Under the pieces are notes generated by a model that was given only the letters and a program-made list of their open reading frames with translations, ran no database searches and was not told where the DNA came from. From Porphyromonas sp. COT-239 OH1446 (GTDB lineage: Bacteria; Bacteroidota; Bacteroidia; Bacteroidales; Porphyromonadaceae): a DNA stretch of 64,000 bases. Of the stretch, positions 29,473 through 39,018 are shown piece by piece. The stretch lies in contig NZ_JRAO01000010.1 in assembly GCF_000768875.1 (NCBI RefSeq), forward strand, positions 64,759-128,758. Direction: 5' to 3'. Every line of letters begins with the position of its first letter. The first letter of the stretch is position 1. The translations under genes were made by a program, and so were the position numbers.

Positions 29473-31371
29473 ATGGATAGAAACACCCTAATTGGCCTCG
29501 TACTCATCGGGGCAATACTCCTCGGCTTCTCCTGGTTTAGCCGCCCGAGTGCCGAGGAGATCGCTCGTGCCGAGCAAGAGGCTCGAGCTGCACAGCTAGC
29601 TCAAGAGGAGGCGAGCTCTGCTGAGCGAGCCACGGCCCTTCCCCTACAGCCTGCGGAGGCTTCTCCCTCGACCGACAGCATCGCCCAAGATCAGCTCCCC
29701 CTCTATCGTCAAAGACGAGATGAGCAGATCATCGAGCTGAAAAACGACCGCATCCATCTCAGCCTATCAACCCATGGGGCTCGTCCCATTGAGGCCATTT
29801 TGCCTGCCTACCTCAACAACGCAACAGCTGAAGGAGAGGAGAGGCCTCCTGTGCGCCTCTTCAGTCGAGAGGATATCTTCCTCAATCTTCCCCTGCGCAC
29901 CTTTGACAACCAGCTCATCAACACCTCAGAGGTGCAGTTCGAGCTCATGGAGCAGACCGACAGCACAGTCCTCATGCGCCTTCCCCTTACCGAGAGTAGT
30001 CATCTAGACTTTAGGTATACCCTGTTGCCCGATGACTATCGAGTGCGCTTCCAGATCAGCGGAGCGCATCTAGACAAGATCTTGCCAGCGAATATGAGTG
30101 TGCAGGACATCGAGTGGCAACAGCGTCTGCCCCAACTCGAGCAGTCCTGGAAGTTTGAGGGCCAGTACAGCTCTATCTACTATTATTACCCTACTGGAGA
30201 GGTGGATGACCTAAGCACCAGCAGTCAAAGCCAAGAGAGTGTCAAGGAGAGTGTCAAGTGGTTTGCCTTCAAGGATAAATACTTCAGCTCTGTCTTGATC
30301 AACAATAGCTCTCGCTTCACCGACTCATCGCTAGAGATTAAGGTGGAGCCCGAGGGCAGTGGCTATGTGCGCAACTGTTGGATGCGCTCGACCTTTGCCT
30401 TTGGTCCTCGTGCTACACAGCAGCAAGACTTTACCTTCTTCTTCGGACCTAACGACTACGACCTCTTGCGCTCCTACGACGAGGGCGTAGAGGAGTCTGA
30501 ACGTCTACAGCTAGACCATCTCGTCTATCTGGGGATTAACATCTTTCGTGTGATCAACCGCTGGCTCATCATCCCAGTGGTAACCTTCCTACAGCAGTAC
30601 ATTGGCTCGTGGGGGATCATTATCCTCCTGCTAACGATCTTCATCAAGCTGCTCCTCTCGCCCTTCACCTACAAAGGCTATCTCTCTCAGGCCAAAATGC
30701 GCGTCCTACGCCCACAGGTCGAGGAGATCAATGCACGCTACCCTGGCAAGGATCAGGAGACTATGCTCAAGAAGCAGCGAGAGACGATGGCCCTCTACAG
30801 CTCGGCGGGGGCTAGTCCAATGAGCGGATGCCTACCGATGCTGCTGCAGATGCCCTTCCTCATCGCCCTATATATGTACTTCCCCACCTCGATCCTACTT
30901 CGTGGGGAGAGCTTCCTTTGGGCCGAGGACCTCTCGACTTACGACCCAGTGATCTCGTGGTCGTTTGACATTCCTCTAGTGAGCAGCTTGCTGGGCAATC
31001 ACATCAGCCTCTTCTGCCTACTCATGACCATCGTCAATATCGTGTACAATAGATACATGATGAACCAGAGTGCGTCAAGCAGCGAAGCTATGCCAGGGAT
31101 GAAGTGGATGCCCTACATGATGTCGATCATGTTCTTCTTCATGTTCAATCAGAATGCTTCGGGCCTGAGCTACTACTACTTCATCTCTACACTGATCACG
31201 ATCTTGCAGTACTTCTTCTTCCGCTTCACGATCAACGAGCAGAAGTTGCTCTCGCAGCTGGAGGAGAACAAGAAGAAGCCTCGCAAGAAGTCGAAGTTCA
31301 TGCAGCGTCTTGAGGAAGCCCAGCGTCTACAGCAGCAACAGGCTGCCCAGCGGGCTCGAGGCAAACGATAA
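29473..31371 (+). CDS. yidC: Membrane protein insertase YidC
   Basis: A 632-residue Oxa1/YidC-type insertase. The first 25 residues form membrane segment 1 (NTLIGLVLIGAILLGFSWF). A large periplasmic beta domain (about 60-350) precedes the conserved core of five membrane segments beginning near residue 365 (SWGIIILLLTIFIKLLLSPFTYKG, SPMSGCLPMLLQMPFLIALYM). The C-terminal tail is very basic (KKPRKKSKFMQRLEEAQRL), fitting ribosome contact. A short GCCGAC/GTCGGC hairpin (29424-29459) lies in the 90-base gap after pyrG. Confidence 0.95.
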   Translation: MDRNTLIGLVLIGAILLGFSWFSRPSAEEIARAEQEARAAQLAQEEASSAERATALPLQPAEASPSTDSIAQDQLPLYRQRRDEQIIELKNDRIHLSLSTHGARPIEAILPAYLNNATAEGEERPPVRLFSREDIFLNLPLRTFDNQLINTSEVQFELMEQTDSTVLMRLPLTESSHLDFRYTLLPDDYRVRFQISGAHLDKILPANMSVQDIEWQQRLPQLEQSWKFEGQYSSIYYYYPTGEVDDLSTSSQSQESVKESVKWFAFKDKYFSSVLINNSSRFTDSSLEIKVEPEGSGYVRNCWMRSTFAFGPRATQQQDFTFFFGPNDYDLLRSYDEGVEESERLQLDHLVYLGINIFRVINRWLIIPVVTFLQQYIGSWGIIILLLTIFIKLLLSPFTYKGYLSQAKMRVLRPQVEEINARYPGKDQETMLKKQRETMALYSSAGASPMSGCLPMLLQMPFLIALYMYFPTSILLRGESFLWAEDLSTYDPVISWSFDIPLVSSLLGNHISLFCLLMTIVNIVYNRYMMNQSASSSEAMPGMKWMPYMMSIMFFFMFNQNASGLSYYYFISTLITILQYFFFRFTINEQKLLSQLEENKKKPRKKSKFMQRLEEAQRLQQQQAAQRARGKR

Positions 31372-31435
31372 ACCCACCCTAGGCAAAGCATCAGCACATC
31401 ACCCTATTAGTATGAAACCGAGATAGTGATCTCAA

Positions 31436-31489
31436 GCAAGGGGCTGAACCGAGGAGCAGAAGACTCCGAGGCTCAGCCTCTTGCCTTTT
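31436..31489 (+). terminator. Terminator after yidC
   Basis: GCAAGGGGCTGA pairs with TCAGCCTCTTGC (one G-T pair), with further imperfect pairing inside, and is followed by CTTTTC. It separates yidC from purF. Confidence 0.6.
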
Positions 31490-31529
31490 CGCCCGAGAGC
31501 ACTATTCACCAGCCAACATAACAAACTCA

Positions 31530-33422
31530 ATGGAACCACTTAAACATGAGTGTGGCATCGCCACCATTCGTCTTCGCAAGCCGCTGTCCTACTACCAAGA
31601 GAAGTACGGCACCTGGATGTACGGCCTCAACAAGCTTTACCTGCTTATGGAGAAGCAGCACAACCGAGGGCAGGAGGGTGCAGGGATGGCCGTTGTCAAG
31701 CTGCATAGCTCTCCGGGGGAAGAGTATCTCTACCGCCATCGTGCCGAAGGAGCCTCTGCAATCAAGGAGATCTTCGACATGGTGCATCAGTCCTTCAGGG
31801 AGGTCGATACTCGCCAGCTTACCAATATGAGCTTCGTGGAGAATAGCCTGCCCTTCGCAGGCGAATGCTACATGGGGCATCTGCGCTATAGCACCTCGGG
31901 CAAGAATGGACTGACCTACGTCCATCCGATGATCCGACGCAGCAATTGGAAGGCCAAGTGTCTAGCCATCTGCGGCAACTTTAACCTCACCAACGTGAGC
32001 GACGTCTTCGACAAGATCGCCTCCGTAGGCCAGCACCCCCGCCACGTCTCGGACATGCACATCCTGCTCGAGCAACTGGGGCATCGCCTCGACAGAGAGG
32101 TCGAGCGGGTCTACAAGCGAGGGCATGATCAGGGACTTCGTGGGATGGAGATCACCCACTTCATCGAGCGAGAGATCGACCTGGTCAATCTGCTCAAGGA
32201 GTGTGCCCCTCTTTGGGATGGCGGCTATGCTATGTGCGGGCTAACGGGCAGTGGCGAGAGCTATACGCTCAGAGACCCCTGGGGTATCCGCACAGCCTTC
32301 TACTACGCTGACGATGAGGTCATCGTTGTGGCCTCGGAACGGCCAGTGATCCAAACGGTCATGAATGTGAAGAGCGATCGGATCCGTGAGCTCAAGCCTG
32401 GCGAGGCCATTCTGATCAATAGAGCGGGCCAGATGCGCCTGGAGCAGATCCTCGAGCCCAAGGAGCTCTTCCGCCCCTGCTCGTTCGAGCGGATCTACTT
32501 CTCCCGTGGCAGCGACGAAGATATTTACCTAGAGCGTAAGGCTCTAGGGCATCAGCTCACTGAGCGCATCCTGCGTTCGGTGAATGACGACATAGATCAT
32601 ACGGTCTTCTCCTTCATCCCCAACACTGCGGAGGTGGCCTACTTCGGAATGCTCGAGGGGATGAATGAGCGTCTCGATAACGAGAAGCTCGAGGCCCTAA
32701 GGGCTCTCAAAGAGCCCACCGACGAAGAGATCCGAAGCATCCTACAGCGTAGAGTACGCAGCGAGAAGGTCGCCATCAAGGATATTAAGCTACGCACCTT
32801 CATCTCCGAGACCAAGAGCCGCAACGACCTGGCCTCACACGTCTACGACATCACTTATGGCTCGGTAACCCCTGGGGTGGACAACCTCGTAGTCATCGAC
32901 GACAGCATCGTCCGAGGCACTACGCTCAAGCAGAGTATCCTAAGCATCCTCGACAGGCTAGAGCCGAAGAAGATCGTCGTCGTCTCGAGCTGTCCTCAGG
33001 TTCGCTACCCGGACTATTACGGGATCGATATGAGCAGAATGAAGGAGTTCATCGCCTTCCGCTCTGCGGTCGAACTGCTACGAGATCGAGGGATGATGCA
33101 CCTACTGGACAAGCAGTATGAGAAGGCTCGAGAGCTCTCGAGCTGCCCATGGAGTGAGCCCGTGGAGAATGTAGTCAAGGCAATCTACGCCCCCTTCACC
33201 GATGAGGAGATCTCGGCCAAGATGGTCGAGCTGCTCCGTCCTAAGGATCTGAGGGCCGAGGTCGAGCTCGTCTTCCAGGGAATGGAGGGGCTGCATAAAG
33301 CGATCCCCAACCACCCAGGCGACTGGTACTTCAGCGGTGATTATCCCACGCCTGGAGGTAGCCATCTAGTCAATCAGGCCTTCATCGACTATATGGAGCA
33401 AGAGCGGCCAACGGGTCGATAG
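31530..33422 (+). CDS. purF: Amidophosphoribosyltransferase, long Bacteroidota form
   Basis: A 630-residue enzyme; the family transfers ammonia from glutamine to PRPP, the first committed step of purine synthesis. The class II amidotransferase nucleophile would be Cys8 (MEPLKHECGIA), exposed by removal of a seven-residue propeptide. HNRGQEGAGM and the gating CGNFNLTN region follow. The phosphoribosyltransferase motif VVIDDSIVRGTTL is near residue 455. The protein is over 100 residues longer than E. coli PurF (505), a form seen in Bacteroidota. PurD is encoded at 51.9 kb. A regulatory or alternative role of this long form cannot be excluded. Confidence 0.85.
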   Translation: MEPLKHECGIATIRLRKPLSYYQEKYGTWMYGLNKLYLLMEKQHNRGQEGAGMAVVKLHSSPGEEYLYRHRAEGASAIKEIFDMVHQSFREVDTRQLTNMSFVENSLPFAGECYMGHLRYSTSGKNGLTYVHPMIRRSNWKAKCLAICGNFNLTNVSDVFDKIASVGQHPRHVSDMHILLEQLGHRLDREVERVYKRGHDQGLRGMEITHFIEREIDLVNLLKECAPLWDGGYAMCGLTGSGESYTLRDPWGIRTAFYYADDEVIVVASERPVIQTVMNVKSDRIRELKPGEAILINRAGQMRLEQILEPKELFRPCSFERIYFSRGSDEDIYLERKALGHQLTERILRSVNDDIDHTVFSFIPNTAEVAYFGMLEGMNERLDNEKLEALRALKEPTDEEIRSILQRRVRSEKVAIKDIKLRTFISETKSRNDLASHVYDITYGSVTPGVDNLVVIDDSIVRGTTLKQSILSILDRLEPKKIVVVSSCPQVRYPDYYGIDMSRMKEFIAFRSAVELLRDRGMMHLLDKQYEKARELSSCPWSEPVENVVKAIYAPFTDEEISAKMVELLRPKDLRAEVELVFQGMEGLHKAIPNHPGDWYFSGDYPTPGGSHLVNQAFIDYMEQERPTGR

Positions 33423-33450
33423 CCTCTAGAGCGAGCAGACAAGTCTTCAT

Positions 33451-33496
33451 GCAACGAGCGCGGGGGAGGGCCTAAGCCCTCCCCCGCGCTCGTTGC
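33451..33496. terminator. Perfect 21-bp hairpin after purF
   Basis: Arms 33451-33471 and 33476-33496 are exact complements around CTAA (core GGGGAGGGCCTAAGCCCTCC). No T-run follows on either strand. It lies just downstream of purF and ahead of repeat array D. Confidence 0.7.
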
Positions 33497-33552
33497 GAGT
33501 CTGTGGGCTCATCCGCCTCTCCACTTGCTCGTCAAGTGTGCAGACGTCCCCA

Positions 33553-33756
33553 CCTCGATCCTATACAGGAACCCGACTGAGCCCTCTCCGAGAGCTCGAA
33601 TGAGGGTCAATCGAGACCTCAAGTGAGGGTTCTCCGAGAACCCTATCTCGATCGAGATAGGGAAGCACGTGAGATCCAGGTAGGAGCTCAATAGAGATAT
33701 AAATAGGAGTTCGGCGGCGATCCTAATTGGGTTCCCATCGAGGCTCTATCGAGAGC
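33553..33756. repeat. 23-base degenerate repeat array D (strand-switch, convergent)
   Basis: About eight units, the most decayed of the six arrays, with mixed orientation: TCGATCCTATACAGG, AACCCTATCTCGATCGAGAT, AGGTAGGAGCTCAATAGAGAT, AAATAGGAGTTCGG, GATCCTAATTGGGTTC. It fills most of the gap between converging purF and hydE. Confidence 0.65.
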
Positions 33757-33807
33757 TCTCAGGCGAGGCCGAAGGAATGGTCTAGAGAGGGGGCGAGCCC
33801 CATCGAC

Positions 33808-34845
33808 CTAATAGGGGCTATCGCCACGCTCGAAGGAGAGCTCGTAACCGATGCTCTCCAACTGCTGGCTCAAGAGGTGCAAGCCCTCGGCAGCCTCCGC
33901 CCCCAGGGCAGCCTTGTCATTGTACAGCTCGTACTTCTTGCGCTGCTCGGCGGGCGAGAGGTTGGGCATGACGACATTGCAGCCAGCGAGGATACCCCTA
34001 AGCCTCCCCTCGGGGTGCAGAGTCGCCAGTGCCGTTGTCGAGGGTATCAAGGCACGTGGATGCATCAGGCGCAGGATAGACAGGAGGCGCAGTGTGAGCT
34101 CGAGCGATCCTGCCCTCTCCGCTGCGAAGGGGGTCTGCTTATGCGGCAGGAAAGGCCCTAGACCGATCATCTGCGGACGAAACTCCTCGATGAAGCGAAT
34201 GTCCTGGATCAGGTGATCGATCGTTTGCCCAGGCGAACCCACCATGACACCCGTACCAGTCTGGAAGCCGATCTCCCGAAGCACCCTGAGACACTGCTGC
34301 CTGTGCTCGGCAGACATACCCTCGGGGTGCAGTCTAGCGTAGTGCTCGGGGTCGAAGGTCTCATGGCGCAGGAGAAAGCGATTAGCCCCAGCAGCGAAGA
34401 AGCGTTCGTAATCCCCCCGGTCCCACTCACCCAGCGAGAGCGTGATCGCACAGTCGGGGTACCCTTGGCGGATCTCCCCGATCAGGCGCACCAGCCGATC
34501 AGCCGTCCAGTAGGGGTCTTCCCCACCCTGCAGAACGAAGGTTCTAAAGCCCAACGAGTAGCCATGAGCACAGCACTCGATGATCTGCTCGTGCGAGAGG
34601 CGGTAGCGCAGCACAGCTCGATTGCTCCGCCGAATGCCACAGTAGTAGCAGTCGTTGCAGCAGATATTCGTCAGCTCGATCAGCCCACGAATGTAGACCT
34701 TGCGGCCGTAGTGCAGCTGGCGCACCTCTTGGGCCTGCTCGGAGAGCAAATGCAGAGAGAGAGCATCGCAGGCACTGAGCAGTCTGCGAAGCTCTCTCTC
34801 GGGGAGCGTCTCTTCGTCTCGAAGACGACGGATGATCTCGTCCAA
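33808..34845 (-). CDS. hydE: [FeFe] hydrogenase maturase HydE
   Basis: A 345-residue radical-SAM enzyme of the biotin-synthase-like group that helps build the diiron part of the hydrogenase H-cluster. The cluster motif C62-x3-C66-x2-C69 lies in NICCNDCYYCGIRR, and the following LQGGEDPYW and the GTGVMVGSPGQT stretch are as in HydE. It begins 54 bases after the hydrogenase gene, which supports the assignment over BioB or PylB. The other maturases, HydF and HydG, are not in this window. Confidence 0.9.
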   Translation of the reverse strand: MDEIIRRLRDEETLPERELRRLLSACDALSLHLLSEQAQEVRQLHYGRKVYIRGLIELTNICCNDCYYCGIRRSNRAVLRYRLSHEQIIECCAHGYSLGFRTFVLQGGEDPYWTADRLVRLIGEIRQGYPDCAITLSLGEWDRGDYERFFAAGANRFLLRHETFDPEHYARLHPEGMSAEHRQQCLRVLREIGFQTGTGVMVGSPGQTIDHLIQDIRFIEEFRPQMIGLGPFLPHKQTPFAAERAGSLELTLRLLSILRLMHPRALIPSTTALATLHPEGRLRGILAGCNVVMPNLSPAEQRKKYELYNDKAALGAEAAEGLHLLSQQLESIGYELSFERGDSPY

Positions 34846-34899
34846 CGCTCTAAGCGTTTATCGTTGTCCCCTTGCGGGAGGATTGGTGGCGAGCAAGCA

Positions 34900-36372
34900 T
34901 TAGACCGTCTCCATATCGGCATAGGTCTCCTTGCGCTTGGCTAGCTCGGAGACTAGGCGACGAGTACCAGCGGCCGTATCACCATGGGCGCAAGGGCCTG
35001 TGATGCACCCTCCAGGGCAAGCCATGACCTCGATGAATTGGGCAGGGGCCTTCTTCGTCTTGGCTGCTGTGCGCAGGAGGGTCATGCTCTTACGGTCAAT
35101 ATCTGCGATGTTGAGGGCGGTGAAGCTGCTGGCCTTCTCCTTGAGATAGGCCTGCACCGAGCCCATCACTCCACCAGCTTGGGCGAAGCCATGGGCCTCA
35201 CGAACGGAGGTGAAGGCTGGCGCATACTCGGGAGCTTCGTCCAGCACAACGCCCATGCCGTCTAGGATGGCGGCCATCTCCTCGAAAGTCCAAACGAAGT
35301 CCACAGCCTCGTCTCGCTTGGCCTCCTGACGCTTCGCCAGGCAAGGGCCGATGAAGACAATCTCGGCGTCGGGATGCTGCTGCTTGGCAATGCGGGCAGC
35401 ATAGTACATGGGCGAACCCGTATGCGAGACAAAGGGCTTGATGTCGGGGATATGCTTCTCTGTGAGCTCAATGTAGGCAGGGCAGCAAGAGGTAGTCATG
35501 AAGGGCTGACCCTCCTCGAGCTTCTCAAGGAGCTCATGGGCCTCGTTGCTGATCGTATCCATAGCTCCCTGGGCAACCTCGATGACATCGTAGAAGCCGA
35601 TCTCCTTGAGAGCTCCGTAGACCTTATCGATCGAGGTCTTGAACTGTCCGAGCACCGAGGGGGCGGGGATGGCTACCATCTTCTTCCCCTCACGAATGCG
35701 CTGCAGGACGTCGAAGGTCTGACTGATCTCGAAGATTGCTCCGAAGGGACAGGCATTGACACACTTACCGCAGTAGATGCAGCGGTTCTCGTCGATACGC
35801 TCGATGCCGTGCTCGTCCTTCTTGATCGCCTTGACGGGGCAAGCCTCCTCACAGGGGACGGGGATGTAGACGATGGCATGATAGGGGCAGCTCTTGTGGC
35901 AGATCCCACAGCTGATACACTTGTCATGGTCGATCTCCGCCTGCCCGTTGCGCTTGAAGTCTACGGCATCCTTGGGGCAATTGCTCGAACAGCTCTGTGC
36001 GACGCAGCCCTTACAGAGGTTAGAGACCTCGTAATTGACCTGCACACAGGACGAGCAAGCCTCATCGATCACGCAGAGGATGTTCTCCTTGAGGATTTGC
36101 TTGCGCTCGAGGGCCTTACGAGCATAGTCCGAGAGAGGGGTCAGCTCGTCGGTCTCGTCGCTCATATCATAGCCGAGCAGGGGGAGCGATTTGTACTTCC
36201 ACACCACTCGCTCCTTGTGGATGCAGCAGCGTCCACGAGGCTTGGCATTGCGGGGGCTAAAGCGTAGGGGAAGGCGGTCGATGTCCTCGACGAGTTTGTC
36301 ATCTTTCCACAGGCGTACGAGCTCTGCGAGTAGGCGATGACGCACGATCATCACATTGTTGGTAAAGGCCAT
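34900..36372 (-). CDS. [FeFe] hydrogenase, group B type
   Basis: A 490-residue iron-sulfur hydrogenase. The first half carries many cysteines: a Cys-rich CSSCVQVNYEVSNLCKGC region, then ferredoxin-like CISCGICHKSCP and CIYCGKCVNACP (about 165-245) for electron transfer. The H-cluster domain has TSCCPAYIE (about 295), GPCLAKRQE (about 345) and EVMACPGGCITGPC (about 453). These differ from the classical TSCCPxW, MPCxxKxxE and MACxxGCxxGGG and fit the group B1/B3 monomeric family, whose length is similar. HydE is encoded directly downstream. Whether it evolves or takes up hydrogen, or senses it, is not shown by the sequence. Confidence 0.88.
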   Translation of the reverse strand: MAFTNNVMIVRHRLLAELVRLWKDDKLVEDIDRLPLRFSPRNAKPRGRCCIHKERVVWKYKSLPLLGYDMSDETDELTPLSDYARKALERKQILKENILCVIDEACSSCVQVNYEVSNLCKGCVAQSCSSNCPKDAVDFKRNGQAEIDHDKCISCGICHKSCPYHAIVYIPVPCEEACPVKAIKKDEHGIERIDENRCIYCGKCVNACPFGAIFEISQTFDVLQRIREGKKMVAIPAPSVLGQFKTSIDKVYGALKEIGFYDVIEVAQGAMDTISNEAHELLEKLEEGQPFMTTSCCPAYIELTEKHIPDIKPFVSHTGSPMYYAARIAKQQHPDAEIVFIGPCLAKRQEAKRDEAVDFVWTFEEMAAILDGMGVVLDEAPEYAPAFTSVREAHGFAQAGGVMGSVQAYLKEKASSFTALNIADIDRKSMTLLRTAAKTKKAPAQFIEVMACPGGCITGPCAHGDTAAGTRRLVSELAKRKETYADMETV

Positions 36373-36636
36373 ATTGCTTAGTTTTTAGTGTCTTGTCGGC
36401 TAGAGCAAAAGAGGGGAGGCAGCCCTGGGTATATCCGTCTCTAGGGAATAGCTAGGCCTTGCCTCCAAGCATCCAAATGGTCTTATAAAATCCGTTTATA
36501 GTAGGTGAATAAATCCATGGCGAAATTACTCATTTGCCCATAAATGAGCAAATATCTAGCCCACCGCTACAGACATTTCTACACTTCAGTGTGAGTCCCT
36601 CATGCTGAGGCAATTGGCTTCCTCGGCCAAGCGTCC

Positions 36637-36750
36637 AAATTTTCTTGCGGAAGAAAATTTATTTCCTTGCGGAAGAAAATATTTTTTCTTGCGGAAGAAA
36701 ATAAATTTTCGTGCGCACGAAAATTTATTTCTCTGCGCACATAAATTTGC
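36637..36750. repeat. Tandem palindromes upstream of the hydrogenase gene
   Basis: Three near-identical dyads TTTTCTTGCGGAAGAAAA (first T of the second changed) are followed by a perfect palindrome TTTTCGTGCGCACGAAAA and a decayed fifth (TCTCTGCGCACATAAA). Centres are spaced about 21-25 bases apart and separated by AT-rich ATTTATTT-like linkers. They lie 265-380 bases upstream of the hydrogenase start, in a 560-base gap to the helicase gene. A separate inverted repeat, CTCATTTGCCCATAAATGAG, lies at about 36528-36547. Confidence 0.8.
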
Positions 36751-36846
36751 GGCTCTGCTCACCCTCTTACAGGAAGCCCCCTAGAGGCTGCCCCCTCATT
36801 CCCCAGGGTGGATCCTCAGCCCCCCCTCAAGGCCCCATACAAAGCA

Positions 36847-36885
36847 AGCGTGCCGACCGATCTGTCCAAGATCAGCCGACACGCT
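36847..36885 (-). terminator. Possible terminator of the DEAD-box helicase gene
   Basis: AGCGTG pairs with CACGCT, with further imperfect pairing up to ATCT/AGAT around a small loop. It lies 50 bases beyond the helicase stop on the minus strand. The T-content after the stem is weak (TGCTTTG). Confidence 0.4.
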
Positions 36886-36935
36886 CTAGGAGTCAATGGG
36901 GTGGAGACTACGATCAAGCCCCTCCCCCGAGGGGG

Positions 36936-38774
36936 CTAACGCTCCCGACGCTTGCTCGGGATATAGGCACTCTGACCACGACGGTTACGCTCCCTGGCGT
37001 CTCCCTCCCTCGAGCGACGCTCCCTTGCCTGCGGCTTTCGCTCCCAGCCCGAGGGCTGATCATCGAAGCGGCGAGAGGAAGACTTCTTCTCTCGGGCCTT
37101 CGCCTTCTTGGTATTGAAGTCCCCGATCTGAGCCTCCTCGGCATACTCGACCGAGATGCGACGGCCCTCGACCTCGAAGCGGTTCATCGAGGCCACCACA
37201 TCGGCTGCCTCGGCCTCGTCCACCTCAAAGAAGGAGAAGCGAGGCATCAGATCGATCTTCCCAATACGCACGCGACCTGGGACGCACTTATTGATCAGCT
37301 CAATAAGCTTATTGGGGTACATCCGATCGAACTTGCCGAAGTTGATGAATAGGCGCGTCATCCCCTCCTCAGCCATAGCATTACGCTTGTCTCGCTTGGC
37401 CTTGGCCTCGCCGTGCAGTCGTCCCTTCTCGTCGGCCTCCTCAATCTCCTCGACACTCTCGTAGTAGTCGAGCAGACGGCGAAACTCGAGCAACATCAAG
37501 CGACGAATGAGCTCGTCCTTCTCGATCCAATCGAGCTTGCGCACAATGCCCGGCAAGAAGCTCTCCAGCGTGGCATCCTCAGTCAGCTCCACCCGCTCGA
37601 TCTTGTCGGCTAGGTTGTAGAGCTGCTTCTCGCAGATGGCACTCCCCGAGGGGATGCGCACCCGCTCGATCTTACTCCCGACGATGCGTTCAATATCTTT
37701 CAGGCGACCTCGCTCACGGCTGTGGCAGATGGCGATAGAGAGACCCGTCTTGCCAGCTCGAGCCGTACGGCCGCTGCGGTGCGTATAGCTCTCGACATCG
37801 TCAGGCAGGCCGTAGTGGATGACGTGCGTTAGGTCGTCCACATCCAATCCTCTGGCGGCAACGTCCGTTGCCACAAGGATCTGTAGGTTGCGAATGCGAA
37901 ACTTCTGCATCACATAGTCTCGCTGCGCCTGGCTGAGCTCGCCATGCAGCGAGTCGGCATTGTAGCCGTCCTGGATGAGTTGGTCGGCGATCTCCTGAGT
38001 CTCCTTGCGAGTTCGGCAGAAGACAATCCCGTAGATATTGGGATAGAAGTCTGCAATACGCTTGAGGGCAAGGTACTTGTGCCGAGCCGCCACCATGTAG
38101 TAGGTATGCTTGATATTCGCATTGCCTGCATTCTTATTGCCCACGGTGATCTCCTTGGGGTTCTTCATGTACGAAGAGGCTATGCGGGCGATCTCCTTAG
38201 GCATCGTGGCCGAGAAGAGGAGCAAATGACGCTCCTCAGGCACTTCGCTCAGAATCGTCTGGAGGCTCTCGCTGAAGCCCATATTGAGCATCTCGTCAGC
38301 CTCGTCCAGGACGACCGTATGCACCGAGGAGAGCGAGGCTGCCCCACGCTCCATCAGGTCAATCAGACGGCCAGGCGTGGCGACAATCACCTCTACCCCA
38401 CGCTTGAGGGCTCGGATCTGCGCCTCGATCGAGGAACCTCCATAGACAGGCAAGATGCGCACCTGGGGCAAATACTTGCTGTATGAGGTCAGATCGTCAG
38501 CGATCTGTAGGCAAAGCTCTCGTGTGGGGCAGAGCACCAAGGCCTGAGGCTTGGACTGCTCGCCCTGGGGCATGAGGGAAATATTCTGCAGCAGAGGCAG
38601 GCCAAAGGCTGCCGTCTTGCCCGTCCCCGTTTGGGCTAGGGCAATCAGGTCAATGGCTTCTCCCAAGAGATAGGGGATTACAGCCTCCTGTACGGGCATA
38701 GGTTGTTCGTAGCCAAGGTCAGTGATGGCTTGGCATATCGGAGCGGATACTCCTAGTTCTAAGAAACTTTTCAT
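36936..38774 (-). CDS. DEAD-box ATP-dependent RNA helicase (DbpA/CsdA-like)
   Basis: A 612-residue helicase from the ATG at 38774 (MKSFLELGVSAPICQAITDLGY, the usual N-terminus); an upstream extension to 38870 looks spurious. Motifs in order: Q motif, AQTGTGKT, PTRELCLQIA, TPGR, VLDEADEML, SATM, ATDVAARGLDVD, HRSGRTARAG. A DbpA-type RNA-binding domain lies at about 480-555 (LFINFGKFDRMYPNKLIELINK), and the end is a basic Arg/Ser-rich tail of about 55 residues. Such enzymes act in ribosome assembly or cold-related RNA remodelling. It is a single gene, with no partner evident. Confidence 0.9.
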   Translation of the reverse strand: MKSFLELGVSAPICQAITDLGYEQPMPVQEAVIPYLLGEAIDLIALAQTGTGKTAAFGLPLLQNISLMPQGEQSKPQALVLCPTRELCLQIADDLTSYSKYLPQVRILPVYGGSSIEAQIRALKRGVEVIVATPGRLIDLMERGAASLSSVHTVVLDEADEMLNMGFSESLQTILSEVPEERHLLLFSATMPKEIARIASSYMKNPKEITVGNKNAGNANIKHTYYMVAARHKYLALKRIADFYPNIYGIVFCRTRKETQEIADQLIQDGYNADSLHGELSQAQRDYVMQKFRIRNLQILVATDVAARGLDVDDLTHVIHYGLPDDVESYTHRSGRTARAGKTGLSIAICHSRERGRLKDIERIVGSKIERVRIPSGSAICEKQLYNLADKIERVELTEDATLESFLPGIVRKLDWIEKDELIRRLMLLEFRRLLDYYESVEEIEEADEKGRLHGEAKAKRDKRNAMAEEGMTRLFINFGKFDRMYPNKLIELINKCVPGRVRIGKIDLMPRFSFFEVDEAEAADVVASMNRFEVEGRRISVEYAEEAQIGDFNTKKAKAREKKSSSRRFDDQPSGWERKPQARERRSREGDARERNRRGQSAYIPSKRRER

Positions 38775-39018
38775 TGTTTTGAGTAAGTGCACAGCTCCTA
38801 GACTGGTATCCCTAGAGAGGGAATGCCCCAAGCTTAGTAGTCTGTACGATTGAGAATAAGTGAAGGCCACAAGCCTTGCAGCCTGCCACTCGGCAAGCAG
38901 ATCTTGGGCAGCTCTGGTCTAGGGTTTTTAGGCCCCAAAGAGGAGGAGGCAGACACCTAGAACCCAAAGGCTCTCAACGTGCTGCGGATAGATGTGGAGG
39001 GAGAAGTGGACAAGAGAA

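Noticed and set aside
35374-36267. A long open frame antisense to the hydrogenase gene
   Set aside because: It lies wholly inside a gene with clear motifs; the long frame is a by-product of codon bias, and its product has no recognisable feature. The same applies to 34213-34944, 37944-38486 and 42436-43005.
36602-36784. A 60-codon frame over the tandem palindromes
   Set aside because: The repeated Asn-Leu-Phe-rich product is simply the translation of the palindromes.
38775-39018. A possible small gene or RNA between the helicase and kdsD genes
   Set aside because: No start codon with a credible frame, promoter or stable structure was found; only weak hairpin potential is present.
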